From an uncultured Roseburia sp. (lineage in GTDB: Bacteria > Bacillota > Clostridia > Lachnospirales > Lachnospiraceae): DNA of 64,000 nucleotides. The position numbers were made by a program, and so were the translations under genes. Shown here in pieces: positions 44,467-52,616 of this stretch. Below the pieces are notes generated by a model. It was given only the letters and a program-made list of their open reading frames with translations, made no database searches and was not told where the DNA came from. Location of the stretch: the NCBI GenBank assembly GCA_947642555.1, contig CANRSX010000019.1:31702-95701 (forward strand), given 5' to 3'. Numbering within the stretch: position 1 is the first letter of the stretch; every line of letters starts with the position of its first letter.

Positions 44467-45099
44467 CTACTGTATGTCTGTCTGATAGCTCCAGCTGCCG
44501 ACAACGCCGTCTTTGTAAGTAAACTTCTGTGCATGGAATTCCTGAAAGCCGTTTTTCTGATAAAATCTGCGGTTGATTTCCGAATTGGTAAACAGGCATA
44601 ACTGCCCGCCGCCCTGTTCTTTTATATAGGGAAGGATACATTGCCGGAGCATACAGCTGCCAATGCCGCGGCCTTCGGTATCGGTATCCACGGCAAGTAT
44701 GCTTAAAAACCAGCTTTGCGTAAGCTGCGCGCAGGGGGCCTCCGCGTTCGTATTCATTTCGTACCAGGCCGCCATATTTTGAAATCCGCCCCGCAGAAGG
44801 ACCTTCCAGAAGCCGGCTTTGATATAGGCCAGGGGGTCCGGAGGCGTGTAGCTGGGAGGACAGAGCATCGCCATGGCGACAAATTTTTCGTCCTGCTTTG
44901 CAGTGAGGAATACGGCGCGTCCTTCATTTGTCAGAAGCTGGGACGCCATCATATCTCTTAAGAGGCCGGGCAGGTGTTTTTTCTCTGGTACATACATGGT
45001 AAAATACGGGTAATGCTCAAAAGCCCTGGCAGCCAGCGCGGCGCAGCGGCTTCTTTCCGCAGGCTTCATCATCTGAAAGGTCAGTGTATTCTGATTCAT
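44467..45099 (-). CDS. GNAT family N-acetyltransferase
   Basis: A 210-residue acetyltransferase. The acetyl-CoA-binding motif A is at WFLSILAVDTDTEGRGIGSCMLRQCILPYIKEQGG (contains R/QxxGxG/A as RGIGS), followed by LCLFTNSEINRRFYQKNGFQEF. The substrate is unknown. ATG 45099 has AAGGAGCG upstream. It is the first gene of the operon behind the MerR-type promoter, followed by the exporter gene. Confidence 0.87.
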   Translation of the reverse strand: MNQNTLTFQMMKPAERSRCAALAARAFEHYPYFTMYVPEKKHLPGLLRDMMASQLLTNEGRAVFLTAKQDEKFVAMAMLCPPSYTPPDPLAYIKAGFWKVLLRGGFQNMAAWYEMNTNAEAPCAQLTQSWFLSILAVDTDTEGRGIGSCMLRQCILPYIKEQGGGQLCLFTNSEINRRFYQKNGFQEFHAQKFTYKDGVVGSWSYQTDIQ

Positions 45100-45149
45100 A
45101 TGTTCGCTCCTTTTTTCATTATTTGCTTTTTATTCCGGAATGTGATATC

Positions 45150-45180
45150 ATTGTAAACCGTACACTAAGTGTCAGGTCAA
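45150..45180 (-). promoter_or_regulatory. MerR-type promoter with 19-bp spacer
   Basis: On the minus strand TTGACC (45180-45175) and TACAAT (45155-45150) are exactly 19 bases apart. The spacer carries the dyad ACACTTAGTGT (45172-45162). Long spacing with a central dyad is the hallmark of promoters activated by MerR proteins. The divergent neighbour encodes one. It drives the GNAT-MFS operon. Confidence 0.82.
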
Positions 45181-45216
45181 GGGTTATTTTGAAAAAAACC
45201 GGAGGGTGATTTTCTA

Positions 45217-46053
45217 ATGAAAAAAGAGGAGCTTCTGACGATCGGCCAGCTGGCAGAGCTGCATTATATCAATAAGAAGACGCTGATGTTTTATGATAAG
45301 ATCGGCCTGTTTTCACCGTCAGTGATCGGAGAAAACGGATACCGTTATTACAGCTACCGGCAGAGCCTGCTTTTGGAAAAAATCTTATTTTTAAGAAACT
45401 GCGGCGTTTCCATACAGGACATAAAGGAACAGATTTTATCCGCAGACGCCGAGGGCGCGCTGGAGTTTCTGGAAGCGCAGAGAAAGAAAAACCAGCGTCA
45501 GATCAGAGAACTGAAGGCATACGGGAGGATACTGAAGCGGAAGGAGGAGGAGTTAAGAAGCGCGCTGCAGGTTTCGGAAAACCGGATCGAATGGAAGGAG
45601 CTGCCGGAGAAAAGATATATCGTCAGCGAACCGCAGACAGAGGAGGGTGATCTGTACCGCTATTTTTCGGATCTGCTTTCCTCGATCGGAGAGCAGCATC
45701 TGTATTATTATTCCATGGGAGAAGTCATAAATTACGAGGATCTGATACGGGGCGAATATGGCAAGGGCCGAATGTTTCTGGTCTGCCCGCCGGAGCTTGC
45801 GCATGCTGCCAATGTCGTGCGTCCCGCCGGACGGTATCTCGTCTGTTACTGGAAAGGGAAGTGGAATACCCGGCCAGAAGCCTGCGGGGCGCTTTTGAAA
45901 TATGCGCAGGAGCATGGCCTTCGCATTACCGGCGATGTCTTTGCGGAGGATCTGATTAACAGCTTTAATACCACCTGTGAGGATGAATATGTCACAGGAT
46001 TCACTGTGCCTGCGGCAGAAACGGATGTAAAAACACCGGGTCTGTCTCAGTGA
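45217..46053 (+). CDS. MerR family transcriptional activator (BmrR/BltR-like)
   Basis: A 278-residue regulator. The MerR winged helix is at residues 7-75 (LTIGQLAELHYINKKTLMFYDKIGLFSP), a coiled-coil dimerisation helix at about 80-115, and a C-terminal effector domain of the GyrI-like drug-binding kind from about 120. It starts beside the 19-bp-spacer promoter and reads away from it, so it most likely senses a drug and activates the GNAT-MFS operon. ATG 45217 follows CCGGAGGGTG. Confidence 0.92.
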   Translation: MKKEELLTIGQLAELHYINKKTLMFYDKIGLFSPSVIGENGYRYYSYRQSLLLEKILFLRNCGVSIQDIKEQILSADAEGALEFLEAQRKKNQRQIRELKAYGRILKRKEEELRSALQVSENRIEWKELPEKRYIVSEPQTEEGDLYRYFSDLLSSIGEQHLYYYSMGEVINYEDLIRGEYGKGRMFLVCPPELAHAANVVRPAGRYLVCYWKGKWNTRPEACGALLKYAQEHGLRITGDVFAEDLINSFNTTCEDEYVTGFTVPAAETDVKTPGLSQ

Positions 46054-46089
46054 AAGAAAGCATTTCATAAAATTTTAAGAATAGTTTCC

Positions 46090-46118
46090 TTGACATCTCT
46101 GCAAAATAAGAGTAGTAT
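46090..46118 (+). promoter_or_regulatory. Promoter of the HlyIII gene
   Basis: TTGACA (46090-46095), 17 bases, TAGTAT (46113-46118). The start codon follows about 77 bases downstream. Confidence 0.7.
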
Positions 46119-46194
46119 TACCTCAATAAGTAGTAATGAATACTATGTATAAGAATAAAAAGAACCATCAGAGATAGAAAGGGAGGCTGGATAT

Positions 46195-46845
46195 ATGCAG
46201 ATTACAATCAGGGAACCGGGAAGCGCGCTGACTCATTTCGCGGGGCTGGTGCTGGCAGTGCTGGCGGCGATGCCGATGCTTGCGAAGGCGGGTTTGTCCG
46301 GCAGTGTGACAAATGTGGGCGCGATGATGATTTTTATGCTTTCGATGGTGCTGCTCTACGGGGCGAGCACGCTGTACCACTCGGTGGTGGTGCCGGATAA
46401 GGTGCTTCGCGTCTTCCGTAAGCTGGATCACATGATGATCTTTGTGCTGATCGCGGGCTCCTATACGCCGGTGTGCATGATCGTGCTCGGCGGGAAGATG
46501 GGCTATGAGCTGCTGGCGGCAGTCTGGGGGATCGCGGCGGTCGGGATGCTGGTGAAGGCGCTCTGGATCAACTGCCCGAAGTGGTTTTCCTCCGTGATCT
46601 ATATCGCCATGGGCTGGGTGTGCGTCTTTGTGTTCCGGGAGCTTCTGGCGACGCTCTCTCCGGCGGCGTTCCTGTGGCTTCTGGCCGGCGGGATCATCTA
46701 CACGGTGGGCGGCGTGATCTACGCCTTAAAGCTGCCGCTGTTTAACGCGAAGCATATCGGATTCGGGAGCCATGAGATTTTCCACCTGTTCGTGATGGCG
46801 GGGAGCATCTGCCACTTTATCTTTATGTACCAGTATGTGCTTTGA
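46195..46845 (+). CDS. Hemolysin III (PAQR/YqfA) family membrane protein
   Basis: A 216-residue, seven-helix membrane protein. Family motifs are present in order: SALTHFAGL, ASTLYHS, KLDHMMIFVLIAGSYTP and FGSHEIFHLFVMAGSICHF. The His residues form the intramembrane metal site of PAQR-type hydrolases. The physiological role of bacterial members is unclear, with lipid homeostasis proposed. ATG 46195 follows GGGAGG. Confidence 0.93.
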   Translation: MQITIREPGSALTHFAGLVLAVLAAMPMLAKAGLSGSVTNVGAMMIFMLSMVLLYGASTLYHSVVVPDKVLRVFRKLDHMMIFVLIAGSYTPVCMIVLGGKMGYELLAAVWGIAAVGMLVKALWINCPKWFSSVIYIAMGWVCVFVFRELLATLSPAAFLWLLAGGIIYTVGGVIYALKLPLFNAKHIGFGSHEIFHLFVMAGSICHFIFMYQYVL

Positions 46846-46889
46846 ATTTTTTGGCTGAAATTTTTTGAAACTCGACATATGACGACAAA

Positions 46890-46919
46890 TTGACCACCGG
46901 TGACATTTTATGATATAAT
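46890..46919 (+). promoter_or_regulatory. Promoter of the small gene at 47003
   Basis: TTGACC (46890-46895), 18 bases, then a perfect TATAAT (46914-46919) with an extended TG element. Confidence 0.72.
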
Positions 46920-47002
46920 GAACATAAACGGAAAGAATGTGTGCATCCGGCGAGCGGCGAAGGATGTTCATGAATCATTTTAATAATCAGGAGGTGAAGG
47001 GT

Positions 47003-47194
47003 ATGCCGAGTAACGGTGAGATCATCGAAAGAAATATAAGCGATTTTCAGAAAGTTCAGGCCCATATGATGATTGCAAGAAAAGAAAACGCTACAGAAAC
47101 ATATGAAAGTCTGAAAAACGATTATCTGTCAATCAAAGCGGTACTGACATCCTTAGGTGTGAATCTGACGGAGATCGACAAGATAAAAGAATAA
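47003..47194 (+). CDS. Small hypothetical protein
   Basis: A 63-residue soluble, helical protein (NGEIIERNISDFQKVQAHMMIARKENATETYESL...LGVNLTEIDKIKE) that I do not assign to a family. ATG 47003 is chosen because AGGAGGTGA lies six bases upstream. The frame is open further up, to 46937, but has no comparable site. It has its own promoter and terminator, so it appears to be a real monocistronic gene. Confidence 0.7.
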   Translation: MPSNGEIIERNISDFQKVQAHMMIARKENATETYESLKNDYLSIKAVLTSLGVNLTEIDKIKE

Positions 47195-47203
47195 AAAAGC
47201 GGG

Positions 47204-47233
47204 AAAGAAGGGTGAGATGCCCTTCTTTTTTTG
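47204..47233 (+). terminator. Intrinsic terminator
   Basis: AAAGAAGGG (47204-47212) pairs with CCCTTCTTT (47220-47228) followed by more T residues. Confidence 0.85.
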
Positions 47234-47253
47234 CAGGAAAAATATAATCCCCT

Positions 47254-47281
47254 GCACCATATCATAAAAACTGCACATAGA
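47254..47281 (+). promoter_or_regulatory. Candidate operator upstream of the GH3 gene
   Basis: A 28-base element containing AAAAACTGCACATAGA is repeated with only three changes upstream of the binding-protein gene (52516-52543). Both copies sit about 65-75 bases before a start codon of the same carbohydrate locus, which also encodes an AraC-type response regulator. It is probably that regulator's binding site (inference). Confidence 0.65.
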
Positions 47282-47346
47282 TCTTTCAGCCCGGCATAGT
47301 AGAATAAAATCAGAGAATGGGAAACTATCACGAGGAGGAATGAGGG

Positions 47347-49668
47347 ATGAAGGACAGAAAGGATACGGAAGTGCAAAAACTGCTCTCCCGTCTGACGCTT
47401 TCCGACAAGGCAATGCTGCTCTCCCAGGGACTGATCGAGCAGAAGGACATCACGCATCTGGGACTAAAAAGCTTTTTCGTGGCGGACGGCCCCTCCGGGG
47501 TTCGCAGGAGAGAGGAGATCTCGAAAAACGGGCTGCCCCTCATCTGCTTTCCCTCCGTCAGCACATACGCCTGCTCCTGGGACCGGGAGCTGATGAAAGA
47601 GATCGGGACATATCTGGGGGAGGAAGCTGCGGCGGAGGGGATTGATGTGCTCTTCGGGCCGGGCTGTAATCTCAAAAGGAGTCCCCTGGGCGGGAGAAAT
47701 TTTGAGTACTATTCGGAGGATCCGGTGCTGACCGGGGAGCTGGCGGCGGAAGTTGTAAACGGCATTCAGGAGACGGGCGTGGGAGCCTGTGTGAAGCATT
47801 TTGCCGCGAACAATCAGGAGACGCGGCGGATGTGTGTCGACGAGCAGATCGATGAGCGGACGCGGCGGGAGTTATATCTGAAGGCATTTGAAAAACCGGT
47901 GCGGGAGGGAAAGCCGTACATGGTGATGACGGCCTATAATAAGATCAACGGGGAATACTGCGCGAACCACAGCCTGATCCTGAAGGAGATCCTGAGAAGG
48001 GAGTGGGGCTATGAGGGCGCGGTCATCACGGACTGCGTGGCGGCGCACGACCTGGCGGAGGGGCTGAAAAACGGGCTGAATCTTAAACTCTCCTCGGAGA
48101 CGGCAGAGCGGCTTTCGGAGGAGGTCAGCGGGCTGCTTCTGGAGGGGCGGATCACGGAGGCAGATCTCGACCGGGCGGTGGCCGGCACGATCGCGCTGTC
48201 GCTCCGATGCGGGGAATCCCGGAGAAACCCGGCGGATCATCCACGTACCGTCCAGCCCGCCGCCTGGGCAGCCGGGGACTGCGGGGCGCCTTCCCGGGCC
48301 TGCTACGATCCGGAGGAGCACCACCGCTTTGCGGCCCGGGCAGCCCGGGAGAGCATGGTGCTGTTAAAAAATGAGGAGGCCGTCCTGCCGCTAAAAAAGG
48401 GGGCGTCCCTCTGCGTGATCGGGGAGCTGGCGGAGCGCCTGCGTTTTCAGGGCGGCGGGAGCGCCCATGTCACGCCCTGCCGCGTGGATCAGATTCTGGA
48501 TGCGGTAAAGGGATACTGCCCGGATGTCATTTACGCGAAGGGGTACGAGGGAGATGAGACATCGGAGCGCCTGCTGGAGGAGGCGGTAAAGGCGGCGGAA
48601 TGCGCGTCGAATGTAATTTTATGTGTCGGTCTGCCGGAGAGCGCTGAATCTGAGGGCTACGACCGGAGCCATATGCGGCTGCCGGAGAATCAGGAGCGCC
48701 TGATCAGGGCAGTGACAGGGGCAAATAACAATGTGATCGTGGTGCTGTCCCACGGAGCGCCGGTGGAGATGCCCTGGCGGCATGAGGTAAAAGGGATCCT
48801 TGACGCCGGGCTGCCGGGGGAAGCGGGAGGGAGCGCGATAGCGGACCTGCTATTCGGGGCGGTAAATCCCAGTGGAAAGCTGACGGAGACCGTGCCGCTT
48901 CGCCTTTCGGACACCCCCTGTTACCTGAATTTTCCGGGCAAGGGAAATCAGGTCCGCTATGCGGAGGGCATTTATGCGGGCTACCGCTATTATGACAAAA
49001 AGGAACTGGAGGTGGCATATCCCTTCGGCCACGGGCTTTCCTACACGGAATTTTCCTACCGGGATCTCGCCATAACAAAGCAGCAGGCGCAGGTTGGGAT
49101 TTCCTTTTTTGTCAAAAATACGGGGACGGTAGAAGGAAAAGAAACCGTACAAATTTACATATGTAAACCTGGTATCTGGAATGACTGCCCGGTGAGGGAG
49201 CTTCTGAATTTTAAAAAGATTCCGCTTGCGCCGGGGGAGGAGCGGGAAGTCATATTCTGGTTTTCACCCTGGGACGCGCGGATCTATGACGAAGAGCTGC
49301 GGGACTGGACGGTGGAGGGCGGCAGATATGGGATCGAGGCGGGCGCATCCTCCAGGGATATCCGTCTTCGCGGTGAGGTGGAGTTAAACGCCATGGGAGC
49401 GCAGCGCCGGATCGGCAGGGAAACCACGATAGGGGACATCATCGACCGGTTCGGGAAGGGGGAACAGCTCGCACAGCTGTTAAAACCGTACCCGGTTTCT
49501 TCGCAGATCCTTGCGTTCTGTGCGGATGCGGATCCGACGATGCGGGCGATGCAGCGCGCGAATACCCTGGAGGTGCTGAAACGCTCCGACAGCCAGATCA
49601 CGGACGGGGTGATAAGGGAACTGCTAAACTGGCTGAATGCTTCAGACAATCCCAAAGGTGCGGAGTGA
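47347..49668 (+). CDS. Glycoside hydrolase family 3 protein
   Basis: A 773-residue GH3 enzyme, probably a beta-glucosidase or beta-xylosidase acting inside the cell (no signal peptide). The N-terminal barrel includes FVADGPSGVR, GPGCNLKRSPLGGRNFEYYSEDPVL and CVKHFAANNQE. The expected nucleophile is Asp229 in VITDC, where most relatives have SDW. The second alpha/beta domain and a fibronectin III-like domain (VEGKETVQIYICKPG) follow, plus about 100 extra C-terminal residues. ATG 47347 follows GAGGAGGAATGA. It is the first gene of a locus with a two-component system and sugar ABC importer genes. Confidence 0.92.
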   Translation: MKDRKDTEVQKLLSRLTLSDKAMLLSQGLIEQKDITHLGLKSFFVADGPSGVRRREEISKNGLPLICFPSVSTYACSWDRELMKEIGTYLGEEAAAEGIDVLFGPGCNLKRSPLGGRNFEYYSEDPVLTGELAAEVVNGIQETGVGACVKHFAANNQETRRMCVDEQIDERTRRELYLKAFEKPVREGKPYMVMTAYNKINGEYCANHSLILKEILRREWGYEGAVITDCVAAHDLAEGLKNGLNLKLSSETAERLSEEVSGLLLEGRITEADLDRAVAGTIALSLRCGESRRNPADHPRTVQPAAWAAGDCGAPSRACYDPEEHHRFAARAARESMVLLKNEEAVLPLKKGASLCVIGELAERLRFQGGGSAHVTPCRVDQILDAVKGYCPDVIYAKGYEGDETSERLLEEAVKAAECASNVILCVGLPESAESEGYDRSHMRLPENQERLIRAVTGANNNVIVVLSHGAPVEMPWRHEVKGILDAGLPGEAGGSAIADLLFGAVNPSGKLTETVPLRLSDTPCYLNFPGKGNQVRYAEGIYAGYRYYDKKELEVAYPFGHGLSYTEFSYRDLAITKQQAQVGISFFVKNTGTVEGKETVQIYICKPGIWNDCPVRELLNFKKIPLAPGEEREVIFWFSPWDARIYDEELRDWTVEGGRYGIEAGASSRDIRLRGEVELNAMGAQRRIGRETTIGDIIDRFGKGEQLAQLLKPYPVSSQILAFCADADPTMRAMQRANTLEVLKRSDSQITDGVIRELLNWLNASDNPKGAE

Positions 49669-49670
49669 AT

Positions 49671-49769
49671 CCCGGGCGGTGCGGTGTGCCCCCGGGTGGT
49701 GCGAACTTCGGGTATCGCTGCACACCCCCGGGCGGTGCGGTGTGACCTTCGGGCATCGCTGCACACCCC
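49671..49769 (+). repeat. GC-rich direct and inverted repeats downstream of GH3
   Basis: CCCGGGCGGTGCGGTGTG occurs at 49671-49688 and 49727-49744, with a partial copy at 49691. CTTCGGGYATCGCTGCACACCCC occurs at 49706-49728 and 49747-49769, a 41-base period. GGTGTG and CACACC segments can pair, so the RNA would form repeated hairpins. Even the last GH3 codons resemble the unit. It lies between GH3 and the sensor kinase gene. The rest of the gap to 49947 holds nothing I can identify. Confidence 0.7.
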
Positions 49770-49947
49770 TCCGGGTATTGCTGCATAAAATCCGACAGCC
49801 GGCACGCTTGAGTTCTCACACAATTCTTTCTATAATAATGTCGGGGCTGGCAGGCCGTGCTGCTTCGCATCTGCGTGCGGCATATGGCAGCAGGGCCCCG
49901 GCATAAGATCGGATCATGGGAAACGAAAGAAGACAGAGGGAAAGATA

Positions 49948-51714
49948 ATGAACAGAAAAAAACTGCCCTGGTACCGCACGATTGTCGTCCGGCTGATGCT
50001 GATCCTGACTGCGGCTCTGATACCGGTGCTTCTGATTTCCGGCGGGCTGTACCGGATGTTTCAGCGGGAGATGATGGAGAATCTGGCGCAGAACACACTG
50101 ACCAGGGACGAGCAGATTTTTCAGACCTTTTATGCGAGGATCGAGGATGCGGAGTACTGTATCCGGGATCTCTACCGGGAGGACAAGGTCTCCTACCTCT
50201 CGGATATGTGGGAGTATTATGACAGTGCAGAACGGTCACAGAAAATCGCCGGGATCCAGGAGCGGATGCAGTGGTACCAGTTTATCGAGGGATTTATCAC
50301 GGAGATCAGTATTTATCTGCCGAAACGGGGAATCTGCATCCGTCCCGGAATGTGGCGGGAGATGAATGAGGCGGATGCCGCCGCGGTGGCGGCTTACGAG
50401 GAAAACCCGGAGGCGCTGCTTATCGAGCGGGGGAATGTACAGCTTTACATGGGAGATTTAAACAGCGGCATTCAGGCGGAGGAGATGACGGCCATCTGCC
50501 GGATGACGCTGTCCATGTATCAGTTTCAGAATCTGCTCTCCCGGATCTCGGAGGATCCGATGGCGGAGGCGATGATTTTCATTGACGGCGGGGTTCTGAT
50601 GGACAATATCGGGGATGAGGCGCTGCGGGAGGCGCTGCCGGCGGAGTATGCAAAAAGAAACAGCGGGACGTCCGGATGTTTTTCGATGGTGGCGGATCAC
50701 CGGGAATATTTCTGTACCTTTGCGGGCGATCCCGGACACAGAATCGGCGTGATCTGTTCCCGTCCGTATGATCAGATGTTTCCCAGAAATCAGGAGAGCT
50801 TTTTTCTCATGATGGCGATGGTCGCGGTGATCTGCCTGATTGTGCTGCTGATTTTTCTCTATGTACAGCGGTATATCCGGCATCCGGTCGTTCTGTTAAA
50901 TCAGGCGTTCGAACAGATCCGGGACGGAAATGAGGAGACGCGGATCCGGGAGGAATCGGGAGATGAATTCGAGGCGCTCTACGCGGGCTTTAATGAGATG
51001 AGCGAAAGGCTAACTACAAATATCAGAGAAAACTATCTGGCAAAGATCGGACTTCAGAGGGAACAGCTAAAGCAGCTTCAGGCGCAGATCAATCCGCACT
51101 TTCTGTATAATACGCTTCTGTTTATCCGAATACGGATCCGCAAGGGGGATCTTTCCGGGGCTGAGAAGCTGACGGGGCTGTTAAGCGATTATTTTCGCTT
51201 TATCAACCGGAATAAGCGGGATGTGATCACATTAGAAGAGGAGCTCTCATGCATCAGGACGTACATGGAGATTCAGACGGAACGCTTCGGGAGCCGGTGC
51301 CGGTTTGTCATGGAAGAGTGCCCAAAGGAGATCGCGGACATGCCGGTGCCCAGACTTTTACTCCAGCCGCTTTTGGAAAACGCGGTGAAATACGGGATGG
51401 AGCGGATCGAGGAAAACGGCTGGGTGAAGCTTTCTTTTTTACAGGAAGGCAGACGGGTATCCGTGGTCGTGGAGGAAGGCGGACTTCTGGTTTCACAGGA
51501 GGAGATCGACGCGTTAAACGAGCGGGTAAGACAGCCGGCCGGTCAGGCGGAGGTGACCTCCACGATCAATATCAGCCAGCGGATCCGGCTGTATTACGGG
51601 GAAGGATACGGGCTGCACTATGAGCGCACCGGGGAGGGATATTTCCGGGCAATCGCAGAATTAGACGGGGGAAAAGAGGATGAGACGGTGGAACGTGATC
51701 GTGGTGGACGATGA
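49948..51714 (+). CDS. Sensor histidine kinase, YesM/LytS-like
   Basis: A 588-residue membrane kinase. Helix 1 is at about 12-33, an extracellular sensor domain spans about 35-285, helix 2 about 290-310, and a HAMP linker follows. The histidine kinase domain has His384 in QAQINPHFLYNTL. The ATP-binding part has the N box (LLLQPLLENAVKYGME), but the usual DNG of the G1 box is replaced by VEEGGLL, so ATP binding may be unusual. ATG 49948 follows a GGGAAAG purine stretch. Its gene overlaps that of the response regulator. It probably senses an extracellular sugar. Confidence 0.9.
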   Translation: MNRKKLPWYRTIVVRLMLILTAALIPVLLISGGLYRMFQREMMENLAQNTLTRDEQIFQTFYARIEDAEYCIRDLYREDKVSYLSDMWEYYDSAERSQKIAGIQERMQWYQFIEGFITEISIYLPKRGICIRPGMWREMNEADAAAVAAYEENPEALLIERGNVQLYMGDLNSGIQAEEMTAICRMTLSMYQFQNLLSRISEDPMAEAMIFIDGGVLMDNIGDEALREALPAEYAKRNSGTSGCFSMVADHREYFCTFAGDPGHRIGVICSRPYDQMFPRNQESFFLMMAMVAVICLIVLLIFLYVQRYIRHPVVLLNQAFEQIRDGNEETRIREESGDEFEALYAGFNEMSERLTTNIRENYLAKIGLQREQLKQLQAQINPHFLYNTLLFIRIRIRKGDLSGAEKLTGLLSDYFRFINRNKRDVITLEEELSCIRTYMEIQTERFGSRCRFVMEECPKEIADMPVPRLLLQPLLENAVKYGMERIEENGWVKLSFLQEGRRVSVVVEEGGLLVSQEEIDALNERVRQPAGQAEVTSTINISQRIRLYYGEGYGLHYERTGEGYFRAIAELDGGKEDETVERDRGGR

Positions 51715-52510
51715 GGTGGAGATCGCGGAATATGTCGGCGGGCTCGTGGAGGAGCTTTTGGGGGAGGAGGCACAGGTGGAGGTGTTTCACTCCGGGACCC
51801 GGGCCAGGAAACGAATGGAGGAGGGGCCGGTGGATCTGCTGCTGACGGATATCGTGATGCCGGTGACGGATGGATTTGCGCTGCTTTCCTATGTGGCGGA
51901 GCACCAGAAGGACGCGGAGGTGATCCTGCTGACGGCATATGAGGAATTCGACTACATTTATCGTGCAAATAAGATCCGTCCGTGCGGATATATCGTGAAG
52001 GCGGAGCGCGAGGAGGTGATTCTGAAAGGGATCCGAAACGCGATCGAGACCCTTCGGATGCGGGAGGAAAATCAGAAGACGGTCAGCCATGCGAGAGCAC
52101 AGATCAAGGAGGTGGAGCAGATCTTTTCGGAGGAGCGCGCAAAGCAGATGCTGTCCTACGGGGAGGAGATTGCGGAGGAGCGGGAGATCATAAGACGGGT
52201 GAAGGAGTATATCCGGGAAAACTGCGGGGAGGATCTGACGGCCGCCTCCGTGGCGGCGAGGTTCCACTATTCGCCGGCGTATCTCTCAAAATTATTCGGG
52301 ATGTACAGCGGTGAAAAGCTATCCGTTTATATTATGAATGAAAAACTAAAAGCGGCGAAGCACCTGCTGCTGGAGACAGATCTGACGGTGCACGCCATCG
52401 CCGCCAGGCTCGGGTATCTCTCGCCGCAGGCGTTTGCGCGGGCCTTCCGCCGGGAACTGGGCATGACGCCGCAGGAGTACCGCAGGAACCGATCGCAGGG
52501 ACTTTGGTGA
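51680..52510 (+). CDS. Response regulator, AraC type (YesN-like)
   Basis: A 276-residue transcription factor. The receiver domain (1 to about 120) has the phosphoacceptor Asp57 in LLLTDIVMP and the conserved Lys in YIVKAE. A helical linker precedes the C-terminal AraC double helix-turn-helix (about 175-270: ENCGEDLTAASVAARFHYSPAYLSKLF... and LGYLSPQAFARAFRRELGMTPQEYRR). ATG 51680 overlaps the kinase gene by 35 bases. It is the likely ligand of the duplicated 28-base element in this locus. Confidence 0.93.
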   Translation: MRRWNVIVVDDEVEIAEYVGGLVEELLGEEAQVEVFHSGTRARKRMEEGPVDLLLTDIVMPVTDGFALLSYVAEHQKDAEVILLTAYEEFDYIYRANKIRPCGYIVKAEREEVILKGIRNAIETLRMREENQKTVSHARAQIKEVEQIFSEERAKQMLSYGEEIAEEREIIRRVKEYIRENCGEDLTAASVAARFHYSPAYLSKLFGMYSGEKLSVYIMNEKLKAAKHLLLETDLTVHAIAARLGYLSPQAFARAFRRELGMTPQEYRRNRSQGLW

Positions 52511-52515
52511 AAACG

Positions 52516-52543
52516 GCACCGTATCGCAAAAACTGCACATAGA
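52516..52543 (+). promoter_or_regulatory. Candidate operator upstream of the binding-protein gene
   Basis: Second copy of the 28-base element found before GH3 (47254-47281), identical at 25 positions and again containing AAAAACTGCACATAGA. It lies six bases after the response regulator stop and about 73 bases before the lipoprotein start. Confidence 0.65.
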
Positions 52544-52616
52544 AACTATTGTACAAAGTGACTAAAATAAGATCATCCAATCAGACAGTTCGGTGAAAAC
52601 CACGAAAGGAGAAACG

